Shown here in pieces: positions 48,528 through 62,734 of a DNA stretch of 64,000 nt (position 1 is the stretch's first letter; every line of letters starts with the position of its first letter). A program made the position numbers and the translations under genes. A model generated the notes under the pieces. It saw only the letters and a program-made list of their open reading frames with translations. It did no database searches and had not been told where the DNA came from. The stretch spans positions 9,864,400-9,928,399 of the forward strand of contig OZ025211.1 of assembly GCA_964019055.1 (NCBI GenBank), read 5' to 3'. The stretch comes from Anthopleura xanthogrammica. Taxonomy: Eukaryota; Cnidaria; Anthozoa; Actiniaria; Actiniidae.

Positions 48528-49838
48528 ATGGAAGCTTCATCTTGGCAATCCAAGTTATCTTCCTTGAAAGAACGTAATCTATACGCCTACAACAAGTCCT
48601 TGTTCTGTGATGTAGAGTTGTCTGTGATGGATGCTAATGGTGACAAAGTCACAATCCCAGCACACAAGTACGTCCTGTCTATCAGTAGTCCTGTCTTTGA
48701 GGCCATGTTCTACGGGGAATTAGCAGAGAAAGGGCGAACTATCGATCTGCCAGACTGCACCAAGGAAGGACTACAAGAAATGCTTCGATACGTCTATTCA
48801 GACGAGGTCAACTTAACCGGAAGTAATGTTTTGGAAGTTCTTTATCTAGCAGAGAAGTATATGCTGCCATTCCTGAAGGAGAAATGTGAGGAATATCTTG
48901 AAAAGGAACTTAAACCAGAGGAGGTATTCCACGTATTACCACAGATACGTAACGAGAAGGTTGAAGAGAAGTGCTGGGATATGGTGGATAGTGATACTGA
49001 AAAAGCTGTCTTCTGTTCCAAATCATTTCTGAATATCTCAAAAGAAATGTTGTGCAAAGTGCTTGAAAGGAATACTCTATTCATTGATGAAGTAGTTTTA
49101 TTTCAAGCAGTGGAAAAATGGGCCTTGAATAAACTCAAGGAAGAAGGTTTGGAAAACAGCAGGAAGAATAAGAGAGCAGTACTTGGGGAAGAAGTTATCA
49201 AACTTATTCGATTTCCACTGATGTCACAGAAGAAATTTGTGGAGAAGGTACTTCCTAGTGGGATTCTTAAAATGGATGAAGTGACTGAATTGCTTCAGTT
49301 TTTTAATGCTGTAGCTCCACTAAAAGGTTCATTCAGCAATACGAAGAGAGGAAAATCCAAACTCTATATACCAAACATAAGGTTCAACTCAATTTATGGT
49401 ATAGACGAATTCGAAGATATATATTGTGAGTACTCTGATGAGCCAGATGCAATTGATTTCGAGGTCAACAAACCCCTCTCCCTTGCTGGTGTGAGACTGT
49501 TCGGTTCTGAAGGTTCTTCTTACGACGTTACCCTTGCTTTATATGAGAGTGATGAACAAATAACGCTGATTTCCTCCACCTTCCCAACTGAAGATGAGGA
49601 GACAGATGGTTATTATGGATTTACCATTCATCTTGACGAGCCTGTTCCTCTAGACCCAGATGTTGTCTACACTATCGAAGCTACCATATCAGGACCACCT
49701 TCCTATTATGGTGATGATGGTAAAACTAATATTGCATTTGAAGATATTGTGATTACATATCTGAACTCAGAGAAATCAATGCACATCACAACATCAAAAG
49801 CAGGTCAATTCCCCACACTGGTATTCATAAGACGTTAG
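48528..49838 (+). CDS. BTB-BACK-PHR protein, copy 4
   Basis: 436 residues; acceptor GTGTTTTCAG ends at 48473. Compared with the other copies it has a one-residue insertion in BACK (EKAVFCSKS instead of ERAVSSES) and a two-residue longer first PHR loop (IYGIDEFEDIYCEY). It also has acidic changes such as AIDFEVNK and YESDEQITLIS. The encoded protein is identical to copy 5. A plus-strand AATAAA at about 50242 is a candidate polyadenylation signal. Confidence 0.92.
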   Translation: MEASSWQSKLSSLKERNLYAYNKSLFCDVELSVMDANGDKVTIPAHKYVLSISSPVFEAMFYGELAEKGRTIDLPDCTKEGLQEMLRYVYSDEVNLTGSNVLEVLYLAEKYMLPFLKEKCEEYLEKELKPEEVFHVLPQIRNEKVEEKCWDMVDSDTEKAVFCSKSFLNISKEMLCKVLERNTLFIDEVVLFQAVEKWALNKLKEEGLENSRKNKRAVLGEEVIKLIRFPLMSQKKFVEKVLPSGILKMDEVTELLQFFNAVAPLKGSFSNTKRGKSKLYIPNIRFNSIYGIDEFEDIYCEYSDEPDAIDFEVNKPLSLAGVRLFGSEGSSYDVTLALYESDEQITLISSTFPTEDEETDGYYGFTIHLDEPVPLDPDVVYTIEATISGPPSYYGDDGKTNIAFEDIVITYLNSEKSMHITTSKAGQFPTLVFIRR

Positions 49839-50667
49839 AAAGAAGACCATTTTCCATTTAACTATCCAGTCTACACCATCGTGTAGTGATAGGGACTAAT
49901 TGTCACTAAATGGCTGCTGCTCGTTTGTGTCTGTTTTGCATTTATTTCATGGTTTTAATGCGTTTGCTCTACTTACATATTACATACTCATATATTTATT
50001 TATTGACTGATATATCTATTTATTTATATATTTTCTTATCACTCTACTATATATTTATCCATTTATTCGTATATTTGTAGCTTTGCTCGTCTATTTGTTT
50101 GTCATTTTAGGGAGTTTTTACATAGGGATAACCTCTTAACTTCCTTTCTAGATGCCCTTTTTTTTTAGTTATTTTTGTAGTGTTTCGCCTGCTCTATTCA
50201 GCTTTTATATTTTGTATATGTATCTACTTAGTTGCATCTGGAATAAATCTTTATTGTATTGTATTGTTGTATTATCGTCTGATGAGGTCTAGCAGCTTGC
50301 AGTCGAAACGTCGCTGTCCTCTACAATTGACCCTCAATCGTGAGACAAACGAATAAATATCCTTTCTTTATTACATTTTCACGATGAAAAATATTTTTCA
50401 TTTTAAGACCATTTTCCATTTAATTTCGATTTTTATCAGTGGTATTGATTCTTGAACAGTCAGTCAGTCAACAGTATACTTTCTTTTGAACTGTACCCTT
50501 GGGAGGAATGAACAGCTAAAGCATTACCTAATTTCCATTTGATTTGTGTTGTATATTTTTTCAGCAACGTCAATAGAAAGATATGCCGAACAACGTCGGT
50601 AAAATCAAATCAGCATATACAATCGTTCCCAGTCTCTCGCTCTTTTTGCACAAGGTGTATAGGACTC

Positions 50668-50733
<66 letters not shown>

Positions 50734-51841
50734 TTGCCGTTGCCAATCTCGCTTATAAATCACAGAACAAGGGCGTAAAAAGATTTATTTTTGTGAATTT
50801 CAAAGAGATCTTGCTGTATATTTTTTCGAACAGAGTACGTTGCGCAAAGAAAGTACAAGGTCTAGGCGCCTTAGAATTCTAGATTTGCGCGCTATATAAA
50901 TAAAGTTATTAATATTTTTTTATTATTTTTATAAAGTTTGTAATCATGAACGTAGATATTTTCTCATAGTTTCAGTTTTTTGCGAGGTCCCTCGGGCCGG
51001 GGAAAAGAATTTAATTTAGTACAGAGCCTCGTACTGTAACCTTCACTTCGGTGCTTGACAAACGAAGCATATCTCGGTAGTGGGCTATCAGGGAAAGGTC
51101 TATATCTCAAATATCTCCGACTTTGAAAAAAAACTAAAATCAAAAGAAATTGAACCTGAATTTCCCCTCCCCCTGAAAAGCGTGCAATAAGACTAAAGGT
51201 ATACATGTGTAGCGTCTCGTTTAGTTTATATTTTGCCCCATTTCGTTAATGTTGTATCAATCTAGGAGTTTAAATTTTAGAGCTTATCGACGTTCAGTTA
51301 CGACAATTTCAGATTTTGTTTATCGGGTCTCTAGATCTATAGAGGGATTTTTATGTTACTCAGTTTAAGATATTATTATGGTATTATGATAAGTGAGGGT
51401 TAGTTACTCGATCCGCGGTGAATAAGTGATTTTGATGCCCTCGGGCGATCGAACTAGGAAACTGGGAACTGGGAAAGCCGGTCCTGCAAAAATGAAACAG
51501 GGAAATCGAAGAAAATATATACATATATATGTATAAATACATTTTCCATAGAAAATGTCGAAGGAAAAATTGTCAGATGAATTTTTAGAGGGGCCAAAAA
51601 AGCGTAAGGGCCCAGTTTCCCATCATGCTTTCTTCAAGAAATTCGAGCTCATGCACAGTGGCTATTGAGGCTTTGCACCATCACGTGATGGCACAATTGA
51701 ATAGGAACAATTGGATCTGGTTTAATCTGGTTTGCATGAGAAAGAATTCAGTTTCCCAGGGGGGAAAGACTCTATTGTTCCTGCCTCCTGTCATGGCTGC
51801 CATCACGTGATGGTGCAAAGCCTCTATTCTATTGGGAAGCA

Positions 51842-53842
<2,001 letters not shown>

Positions 53843-54398
53843 AGACCATTTTCGAGATACGCGAGCGCTTTCAAAAACATCGCAGGCGCAAACATGATCT
53901 CGAGGCATTTTCGGGCAGAGTCAATAGCGCGCGTGATCTTGCCCGAAAATAGACTCTTCCGCAGTCCCCGCTCGGCCGCTGCACTTCCACGCTATGGGAC
54001 TGTAACGGTACAATGCCGAAAGGGCTTCTGGGTCCAAGAATCTTGGACCCATGATGCTTTGAGAACCGAAATAAACACACAGGAAGCCCAAAGTTGGCTA
54101 TCTTTACTTTCAACGATGTTCAGTTTTTTTTTCTTTTGAAATAAAATTTAAATACTTCGAAATTGCTTTTATTTCCTTTTTTCAGCTATTTGGGCGATTT
54201 TTTGGGGAATCGTCGGGATTTTAAAATTAGCCGCTCGGCTCAGTACTCTTTCGCCTTCTTTCGCCTGGAACGCCTTTCACTTTCTATCTGAGTACATGTG
54301 CTGAGTTGTGCTTGATACAGCGTAATTTCTTCCCGTGTTTTCAGGCTTCATAGTCTCAGATTTAGATCTTGATACGAGTAAACCTCCGTATACCTAAA

Positions 54399-55709
54399 AT
54401 GGAAGCTTCATCTTGGCAATCCAAGTTATCTTCCTTGAAAGAACGTAATCTATACGCCTACAACAAGTCCTTGTTCTGTGATGTAGAGTTGTCTGTGATG
54501 GATGCTAATGGTGACAAAGTCACAATCCCAGCACACAAGTACGTCCTGTCTATCAGTAGTCCTGTCTTTGAGGCCATGTTCTACGGGGAATTAGCAGAGA
54601 AAGGGCGAACTATCGATCTGCCAGACTGCACCAAGGAAGGACTACAAGAAATGCTTCGATACGTCTATTCAGACGAGGTCAACTTAACCGGAAGTAATGT
54701 TTTGGAAGTTCTTTATCTAGCAGAGAAGTATATGCTGCCATTCCTGAAGGAGAAATGTGAGGAATATCTTGAAAAGGAACTTAAACCAGAGGAGGTATTC
54801 CACGTATTACCACAGATACGTAACGAGAAGGTTGAAGAGAAGTGCTGGGATATGGTGGATAGTGATACTGAAAAAGCTGTCTTCTGTTCCAAATCATTTC
54901 TGAATATCTCAAAAGAAATGTTGTGCAAAGTGCTTGAAAGGAATACTCTATTCATTGATGAAGTAGTTTTATTTCAAGCAGTGGAAAAATGGGCCTTGAA
55001 TAAACTCAAGGAAGAAGGTTTGGAAAACAGCAGGAAGAATAAGAGAGCAGTACTTGGGGAAGAAGTTATCAAACTTATTCGATTTCCACTGATGTCACAG
55101 AAGAAATTTGTGGAGAAGGTACTTCCTAGTGGGATTCTTAAAATGGATGAAGTGACTGAATTGCTTCAGTTTTTTAATGCTGTAGCTCCACTAAAAGGTT
55201 CATTCAGCAATACGAAGAGAGGAAAATCCAAACTCTATATACCAAACATAAGGTTCAACTCAATTTATGGTATAGACGAATTCGAAGATATATATTGTGA
55301 GTACTCTGATGAGCCAGATGCAATTGATTTCGAGGTCAACAAACCCCTCTCCCTTGCTGGTGTGAGACTGTTCGGTTCTGAAGGTTCTTCTTACGACGTT
55401 ACCCTTGCTTTATATGAGAGTGATGAACAAATAACGCTGATTTCCTCCACCTTCCCAACTGAAGATGAGGAGACAGATGGTTATTATGGATTTACCATTC
55501 ATCTTGACGAGCCTGTTCCTCTAGACCCAGATGTTGTCTACACTATCGAAGCTACCATATCAGGACCACCTTCCTATTATGGTGATGATGGTAAAACTAA
55601 TATTGCATTTGAAGATATTGTGATTACATATCTGAACTCAGAGAAATCAATGCACATCACAACATCAAAAGCAGGTCAATTCCCCACACTGGTATTCATA
55701 AGACGTTAG
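54399..55709 (+). CDS. BTB-BACK-PHR protein, copy 5
   Basis: 436 residues, identical to copy 4 at the protein level and, as far as I can see, in its nucleotides and leader (acceptor ends 54344). It is either a very recent duplicate or an assembly duplication of copy 4. Confidence 0.9.
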   Translation: MEASSWQSKLSSLKERNLYAYNKSLFCDVELSVMDANGDKVTIPAHKYVLSISSPVFEAMFYGELAEKGRTIDLPDCTKEGLQEMLRYVYSDEVNLTGSNVLEVLYLAEKYMLPFLKEKCEEYLEKELKPEEVFHVLPQIRNEKVEEKCWDMVDSDTEKAVFCSKSFLNISKEMLCKVLERNTLFIDEVVLFQAVEKWALNKLKEEGLENSRKNKRAVLGEEVIKLIRFPLMSQKKFVEKVLPSGILKMDEVTELLQFFNAVAPLKGSFSNTKRGKSKLYIPNIRFNSIYGIDEFEDIYCEYSDEPDAIDFEVNKPLSLAGVRLFGSEGSSYDVTLALYESDEQITLISSTFPTEDEETDGYYGFTIHLDEPVPLDPDVVYTIEATISGPPSYYGDDGKTNIAFEDIVITYLNSEKSMHITTSKAGQFPTLVFIRR

Positions 55710-56324
55710 AAAGAAGACCATTTTCCATTTAACTATCCAGTCTACACCATCGTGTAGTGATAGGGACTAATTGTCACTAAATGGCTGCTGCTCGTTTGTG
55801 TCTGTTTTGCATTTATTTCATGGTTTTAATGCGTTTGCTCTACTTACATATTACATACTCATATATTTATTTATTGACTGATATATCTATTTATTTATAT
55901 ATTTTCTTATCACTCTACTATATATTTATCCATTTATTCGTATATTTGTAGCTTTGCTCGTCTATTTGTTTGTCATTTTAGGGAGTTTTTACATAGGGAT
56001 AACCTCTTAACTTCCTTTCTAGATGCCCTTTTTTTTTAGTTATTTTTGTAGTGTTTCGCCTGCTCTATTCAGCTTTTATATTTTGTATATGTATCTACTT
56101 AGTTGCATCTGGAATAAATCTTTATTGTATTGTATTGTTGTATTATCGTCTGATGAGGTCTAGCAGCTTGCAGTCGAAACGTCGCTGTCCTCTACAATTG
56201 ACCCTCAATCGTGAGACAAACGAATAAATATCCTTTCTTTATTACATTTTCACGATGAAAAATATTTTTCATTTTAAGACCATTTTCCATTTAATTTCGA
56301 TTTTTATCAGTGGTATTGATTCTT

Positions 56325-56538
56325 GAACAGTCAGTCAGTCAACAGTATACTTTCTTTTGAACTGTACCCTTGGGAGGAATGAACAGCTAAAGCATTACCT
56401 AATTTCCATTTGATTTGTGTTGTATATTTTTTCAGCAAAGTCAATAGAAAGATATGCCGAACAACGTCGGTAAAATTAAATCAGCATATACAATCGTTCC
56501 CAGTCTCTCGCTCTTTTTGCACAAGGTGTATAGGACTC

Positions 56539-56598
<60 letters not shown>

Positions 56599-57480
56599 TT
56601 GCCGTTGCCAATCTCGCTTATGAATCACAGAACAAGGGCGTAAAAAGATTTATTTTTGTGAATTTCAAAGAGATCTTGCTGTATATTTTTCGAACAGAGT
56701 ACGTTGCGCAAAGAAAGTACAAGGTCTAGGCGCCTTAGAATTTTAGATTTGCGCGCTATATAAATAAATTTATTACTATTTTTTTTATTTATTTGTATAA
56801 AGTTTGTAATCATGAACGTAGATATTTTCTCATAGTTTCATTTTTTTGCGAGGTCCCTCGAGTGAAAAGAATTAATTTAATTTAGTACAGAGCCTCGTAC
56901 TGTAACCTTCACTTCGGTGCTTGACAAACGAAGCATATCTCGGTAGTGGGCTATCAGGGAAAGGTCTATATCTCAAATATCTCCGACTTTGAAAAAAAAA
57001 CTAAAATCAAAAGAAATTGAACCTGAATTTCCCCTCCCCCTGAAAAGCATGCAATAAGACTAAAGGTATTCATGTGTAGCGTCTCGTTTAGCTTATATTT
57101 TGCCCCATTTCGTTAATGTTGTATCAATCTAGGAGTTTAAATTTTAGAGCTTATCGACGTTCAGTTACGACAATTTCAGATTTTGTTTATCGGGTCTCTA
57201 GATGTATAGAGGCATTTTTATGTTACTCAGTTTAAGATATTATTATGGTATTATGATAAGTGATCGTGAGGGTTAGTTACTCGATCCGCGGTGAATAAGT
57301 GATTTTGATCCCCGAGGGCGATCGAACTGGGAAACTAAGCCGGTCCTGCAAAAATGAAAAAGGGAAATCGAAGGAAATATCAGAAAAAAAAAATTAAGGG
57401 AAAATCGTCAGATGAATCTTTAGAGGGGCCAAAAAAGCGTAGGGACTCAGTTTCCCATCATGCTTTCTTCAAGATATTCT
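56325..57480 (+). repeat. Older partial copy C of the array unit spacer
   Basis: Matches the start of units A and B (about 44577-45760) but with scattered substitutions and small indels, for example a shorter (ATT)n tract, CGAGTGAAAAGAA, and loss of the TATACATATA stretch. It ends near CATGCTTTCTTCAAG, after which the spacer of BTB 6 is different. Confidence 0.85.
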
Positions 57481-57487
57481 ATTCTCC

Positions 57488-57902
57488 ATTCACCACTTTC
57501 ACATTCCCATAATGCTTTGCGTTTTTGGGGGGCAACAATGAGACAGAATCGTTAATATTACCATGAAGATTAATAAGAATTGAAGAAAAAACATCTAAAA
57601 ACACTTATGCACCTATGATAGATTCTATCAGAATTCACAAAAGCCAGAAATAAATAAATTTAAACAGGTTTACGAGTAAAAGTCATGACATTTCTTGGCA
57701 TACATTGTCTGTAACACCAAATATTTCATTCACATATTCGTGTGGATCCGGAATTAACTATGATTAAACTGATACTGGATTTTTCAATGATAATAGCAAA
57801 TATACTAAACATCTGCATGAAAAGTTTTAAATTTTCAAATAATTTTTGCTATTGTTGCCCCCCAAAAACGCAAAGTATTATGGGAATGTGAAAGTGGTGA
57901 AT
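57488..57902. mobile_element. MITE upstream of BTB copy 6
   Basis: About 50-bp inverted ends (ATTCACCACTTTCACATTCC and its inverse GGAATGTGAAAGTGGTGAAT, followed inward by GCGTTTTTGGGGGGCAACAA). The interior is AT-rich and non-coding. The ends resemble those of the MITE before copies 1 and 2 (CTTTCACATTG...GCGGTTTTGG). Confidence 0.8.
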
Positions 57903-58099
57903 ACCTGATAGAAACAGAGTTTGGGCTGCCTGTGCCTTTTTTTCGCCTGGAACGCCTTTCACTTTCTATCTGGAGATGAAACCGAGTTGTGCTCAGTTGT
58001 GCTTAGTTACGTTTGATAAAGCGAAATTTTTTCTTGTGTTTTCAGGCTTCATAGTCTCAGATTTAGATCTTGATACGACTAAACCTCCGTATACCTAAA

Positions 58100-59401
58100 A
58101 TGGAAGCTTCAGCCTGGCAATCCAAGTTATCTTCCTTGAAAGAACGTAATCTATACGCCTACAACAAGTCCTTGTTCTGTGATGTAGAGTTGTCTGTGAT
58201 GGATGCTAATGGTGACAAAGTCACAATCTCAGCACACAAGTACGTCCTGGCTATCAGTAGTCCTGTCTTTGAGGCCATGTTCTACGGGGAATTAGCAGAG
58301 ACTGGACGAACTATCGATCTACCAGACTGCAACAAGGAAGGACTACAAGAAATGCTTCGATAAGTCTATTCAGACGAGGTCAACTTAACCGGAAGTAATG
58401 TTTTGGAAGTGCTCTATCTATCAGAGAAGTATATGCTGCCATTCTTGAAGGAGAAATGTGAGGAATATCTTGAAAAGGAGCTTAAACCAGAGGAAGTGTT
58501 CCACATATTACCACAGGTACGTAACGAGAAGGTTGAAGAGAAGTGCTGGGATATGGTGGATAGTTATACTGAAAGAGCTGTGTCTTCTGAGTCATTTCTG
58601 AATATTTCAAAGGAAATGTTGTGCAAAGTCCTAGGCAGGGATACTCTTTCCATTGATGAAGTGGTTTTATTTCAAACAGTGGAGAAATGGGCGTTGAATA
58701 AACTCAAGGAAGAAGGTTTGGAAGAGAGCATGAAGAATAAGAGATCCGTACTTGGGGAAGAAGTGATCAAACTTATTCGATTTCCACTGATGTCACAGAA
58801 GAAGTTCGCGGAGAAGGTACTTCCGAGCGGGATTCTGAAAATGGATGAAGTGACTGAATTGATTCAGTTTTTTAATGAGTTATGCCCATTAAAAGGTTCA
58901 TTCAGCAATAAACAAAGAGGAAAATCCAAACTCTTTATACCAAACATAAGGTTCAACACAATTTATGATATAGACGAAGATACATATTGGGAGTACTGTG
59001 ATGAGCCAGATGCAATTGCTTTCAAGGTCAACAAACCCCTCTCCCTTGCTGGTGTGAGACTGTTTGGTTCTGAAGGTTCTACTTACAACGTTACCCTGGC
59101 TTTATATAAGAGTGATCAACAAATAACACAGATTTCCTCCACCTTTTTAACTGAAGATGAGGAGACAGATGGTTATTATGGATTTACCATTCATCTTGAC
59201 GAGCCTGTTCCTCTAGACCCAGATGTTGTATACACTATCACCGCTATCATATCTGGACCAAATTCTTATTTTGGTGAGGAGGGTAAAACTACTATTGCAT
59301 TTGAAGATATTGTGATTACATATCTGAACTCAGAGAAATCAAACAATGGCACAACAACAGAATATGGTCAATTCCCTATACTGGTATTTAAATCACATTA
59401 G
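58100..59401 (+). pseudogene. BTB-BACK-PHR copy 6, interrupted by one nonsense codon
   Basis: A full-length 434-codon frame except that codon 88 is TAA (58361-58363), where all other copies have TAC (Tyr) in LRYVYSDEV or LRYLYSDEV. Everything after it stays in the same frame with no indel. The remainder is a mosaic: N-terminus and EESMKNK like copies 1/2, KMDEVTEL like copies 3-5. It also has unique changes (MVDSYTERA, LGRDTLSID) and a divergent C-terminus after NSEKS. Leader acceptor ends at 58045. A recent pseudogene is most likely; an allele, a base-call error or a truncated 87-residue BTB-only product are alternatives. Confidence 0.8.
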
Positions 59402-59466
59402 AAACAATGCTGCTTTCAATAATTACCTTCTTATCAGCAGTATATTGATTTTGATTACAAAGTACG

Positions 59467-60092
59467 AAGTCAGTCAGTAGTCAGTCAGTCAGTCGGTCAG
59501 ACAGTCAGTCAGTCAGTCAATCAGTCAGTCAGTCAGTCAGTCAGTCAGTCAGACAGTCAGTCAGTCAGTCAGACAGTCAGTCAGTCAGTCAGACAGACAG
59601 TCAGTCAGTCAGTCAGTCAGTCAGACAGTCAGTCAGTCAGTCAGACAGTCAGTCAGTCAGTCAGTCAGTCAGTCAGTCAGTCAGTCAGTCAGTCAGTCAG
59701 TCAGTCAGTCAGTCAGTCAGTCAGTCAGTCAGTCAGTCAGTCAGTCAGTCAGTCAGTCAGTCAGTCAGTCAGTCAGTCAGTCAGTCAGTCAGTCAGTCAG
59801 TCAGTCAGTCAGTCAGTCAGTCAGTCAGTCAGTCAGTCAGTCAGTCAGTCAGTCAGTCAGACAGTCAGACAGTCAGACAGTCAGACAGTCAGACAGTCAG
59901 ACAGTCAGACAGTCAGACAGTCAGACAGTCAGACAGTCAGACAGTCAGACAGTCAGACAGTCAGACAGTCAGACAGTCAGACAGTCAGACAGTCAGACAG
60001 TCAGACAGTCAGACAGTCAGACAGTCAGACAGTCAGACAGTCAGACAGTCAGACAGTCAGACAGTCAGACAGTCAGTCAGTCAGTCAGTCAG
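59467..60092 (+). repeat. (TCAG)n tract, higher-order (TCAGACAG)n in its second half
   Basis: About 620 bp. The first part is almost pure TCAG with scattered ACAG, and from about 59858 a strict octamer TCAGACAG runs for about 200 bp. It begins about 65 bp after the end of BTB copy 6. Confidence 0.95.
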
Positions 60093-61269
60093 CTGACCTG
60101 TCATCCAATGAGTCACTCTCATAGGAAAATTTTCATTTCCATTCTTGTGAAAATTATGGGTTATTCCAGGGTTTCAGTCAAAGGGTTTTCCTAAATTGCT
60201 TACCATCAAGAACGCGACTTTTTTGGAGTTGACTGGGGGGGTAAGCAATGGTTGACTGGGTGGAAACTAGTGACTGTTATAGTAAGTCTAATCATGTCAA
60301 AATAACTTTTTATTAAATGAAATAGAGTGTGATATTGAGTGACATCAAAATGATAAAATTGATATCTCCACTCCCACCAGTGGCCAGTGGGGATACGATT
60401 TTTATCAACACTGGTGGTGTCAAATTTCGACTTTTTGCTCAGCTTCTCAAATTCTCCATTATTTTTCATTGAAAATTTCATATAATAAACAGAACAGTAC
60501 ATGGCTGCTTGGAGATACGAATTTTATCTTCTCGTGCTGATATTATCTCTGACTCGTTCGCTTCGCTCACTCGTGAGAGATAATATCAACACTCGAAGAT
60601 AAAAATTCGTATCTCCGCGCGACTATGTAATATCCTATATCTATGACAAGAAACCAGATAATAGGATACACAGACAACCTTCAACATTCTCCTAGCTGGT
60701 CAAAACACAGATATTACCTGACCATGAAGTGATGTCTATTGATTGTAAGCAATTTGGAAAAGGATACGAAACTCAATCACAGGACAGGATTTTCCCAGAA
60801 ACTTCCCACTTTGCAATTTTCTAGTCACAATAACTTCCCCTTCCCGGGAGATTTTCACATCCCAGTAATATTTATCTGCTAAAAACCTGAATATTTTGAG
60901 GGATATTTGGGTGTTTTTGAGAAATGTTTGGCTTTTTTGAGTAATTAATATCCAAATCATAATTGGATTATCATACACTGAAATAGATGTATAAAAAGTT
61001 ATTTTTCTTTATATAACTTGTCAGTAACTTTTACATTTAAACAATATCTTAAGATAGACATGCAAAGTGACCTAATCACTAAGTAACATAGAATGAAGTT
61101 AGGATGGTAGGCTAAAATCTGCGGAGGGACCAGGACCAGGGGGAATTTTTATAATTCCAACATCATAAAGATTAACTGATCACCCCTTACTAAAGCCCCC
61201 CAATAATTTAGGTCTGTTACTAATACATATGGCGTTTTAGAATGTAGCACCTCCAATACTTTTGACCTA
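60093..61269. other. Spacer with one foldback element, no gene seen
   Basis: No coding region could be supported on either strand. A foldback element occupies 60511-60615, and G-rich sequence begins near 61290. Confidence 0.5.
60511..60615. mobile_element. Foldback element of about 105 bp
   Basis: GGAGATACGAATTTTATCTTC (about 60511) pairs with GAAGATAAAAATTCGTATCTCC, and inside it GATATTATCTCT pairs with AGAGATAATATC around a loop with GTTCGCTTCGCTCAC. No coding content. Confidence 0.75.
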
Positions 61270-61856
61270 TAGGGACCGGTCATTATTTACGGAGGGGGGA
61301 GGGGTAAAACATGGGGGGGGGGGGGGGGCAAGGGTATTTCAGAGTGGTTAGTGGGGAGGGGGGGGGCTTATCATTTTTTAAAGAATTTGTGGGATAGTGA
61401 GAGTAAAAGCACCAGTGATAATGACTTGATTGTGTACGACAGTGAAAGTGATAGTGGGAATAGTGATAGTAGCCAAGAGGACAATGCCTTCATTATTGAG
61501 CCAGCTATCATCCAAACCTCCAGAAGTGGACGTAAAACGGGACATTGGTCCACACGATATGCTGATTTTGTTACATATTAGAACGTATAACAAAACGTAC
61601 ATTAATTGTACATTCATTTAAGTGAGGATATTTGTATTTTCTGCACTGGAATGATGTACAAGGTAGCGTCATGTAGCGTTCATTTATGGATTCCATGCCT
61701 GCAATATAAAATAACTATAATATGGACACCTAAGGGGGGGAGGGGGCATTCCTAAAATATTGATTAAAAGAGAAGGGTCATTGTAGAAATGTTTTTATTT
61801 TAAAATATTTTCCCTCCCCCCCCCCCCCTCCTCCATAAATAATGACCGGTCCCCTA
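61270..61856 (+). mobile_element. Internally deleted DNA transposon with a residual ORF tail
   Basis: Ends TAGGGACCGGTCATTATTTA and, inverted, TAAATAATGACCGGTCCCCTA, followed by G-rich and C-rich subterminal runs. A short frame (61351-61581) keeps an acidic Ser/Asp segment and a tail with TSRSGRKTGHWSTRYADF, which looks like the C-terminus of a transposon protein. The superfamily is not recognised and the target duplication is unclear. It sits in a diverged copy of array spacer. Confidence 0.6.
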
Positions 61857-62600
61857 GGAGTTGCGCTTGGTCGTCGGAAAAGAACACTTGTCGGACGTAT
61901 CTACTTTTAGATATTTTAAAAAGTTTTTATCACCGGAGCGGCACCGTACAAATATAGTCTGCCCCAGTAATGTAGGAGAAGCAATTAGATGTCAAACTTT
62001 CGAACTTTACATGAGCCGAACGCGCGCGCGCATTAAAAACAATGAATAATAAGGCGATCTTCTTTGATGTCAATGTGAAGTTCGACGTTTGATCTTAGTC
62101 TTGGAGACGAGTATCTTTGAATGGAGAACCTTCCAAGTCTACATCTTATCCTTTATTTTGTATAACACGGAACACTAAGGAACACCATAAAATAGAACTT
62201 TCCCGAATTCGCTTGAATGACCAGAGAACAATAGATTTAAGGCGAGGCTGGAGTAGACAATACAGTAAATTTATGGATAGAAAACCCCAGCCTCGACTTG
62301 AATCTATTGTTATATATGTGGTCATTCAAGCGAATTCGGGAAATGTCTATCTCTCAAAAATCAAAACCCTCCTCCTGAAAAGCACACAACAATACTAAAG
62401 GTATACTTGTAGCGTATACTTTCGTTTTTATTAATTTTGTCTATTTCGTTAATGTTTTATCAATTTAGGAAATTAATTTGAACGTCTAGTTCCAACAATT
62501 TCAGATTTTGTTTATCGGGCCTCTAAGAGGCATTTTTATGTTACTCAGTTTAAGATATTATCATGGTATTATGATAAAATCGTTTTTTACCCTGTTAGAA
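61857..62600 (+). repeat. Diverged copy of BTB-array spacer
   Basis: 61860-61980 resembles 41085-41330 (AACACTTGTCGGACG and following). 62165-62380 resembles 41750-41990. 62400-62570 resembles 45320-45510 (AATTTCAGATTTTGTTTATC, GGTATTATGATAA). So the array's spacer sequence extends beyond copy 6, without a gene. Confidence 0.7.
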
Positions 62601-62734
62601 ATTATAATGAATTAGGTATACTTAAATTAATTTTACAGTATTTCTTACCAATGTTTACTTGATCTTAAATTTTAGCTCCCCTCCGTGGTCAATGACATGT
62701 ATCAATCATGATCATTTTCACTGTCAGAGGAGAC

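Noticed and set aside
59467..60092. Regular repeats considered as a CRISPR-like array
   Set aside because: The tetramer/octamer tract has no spacers and the context is eukaryotic; it is a simple microsatellite.
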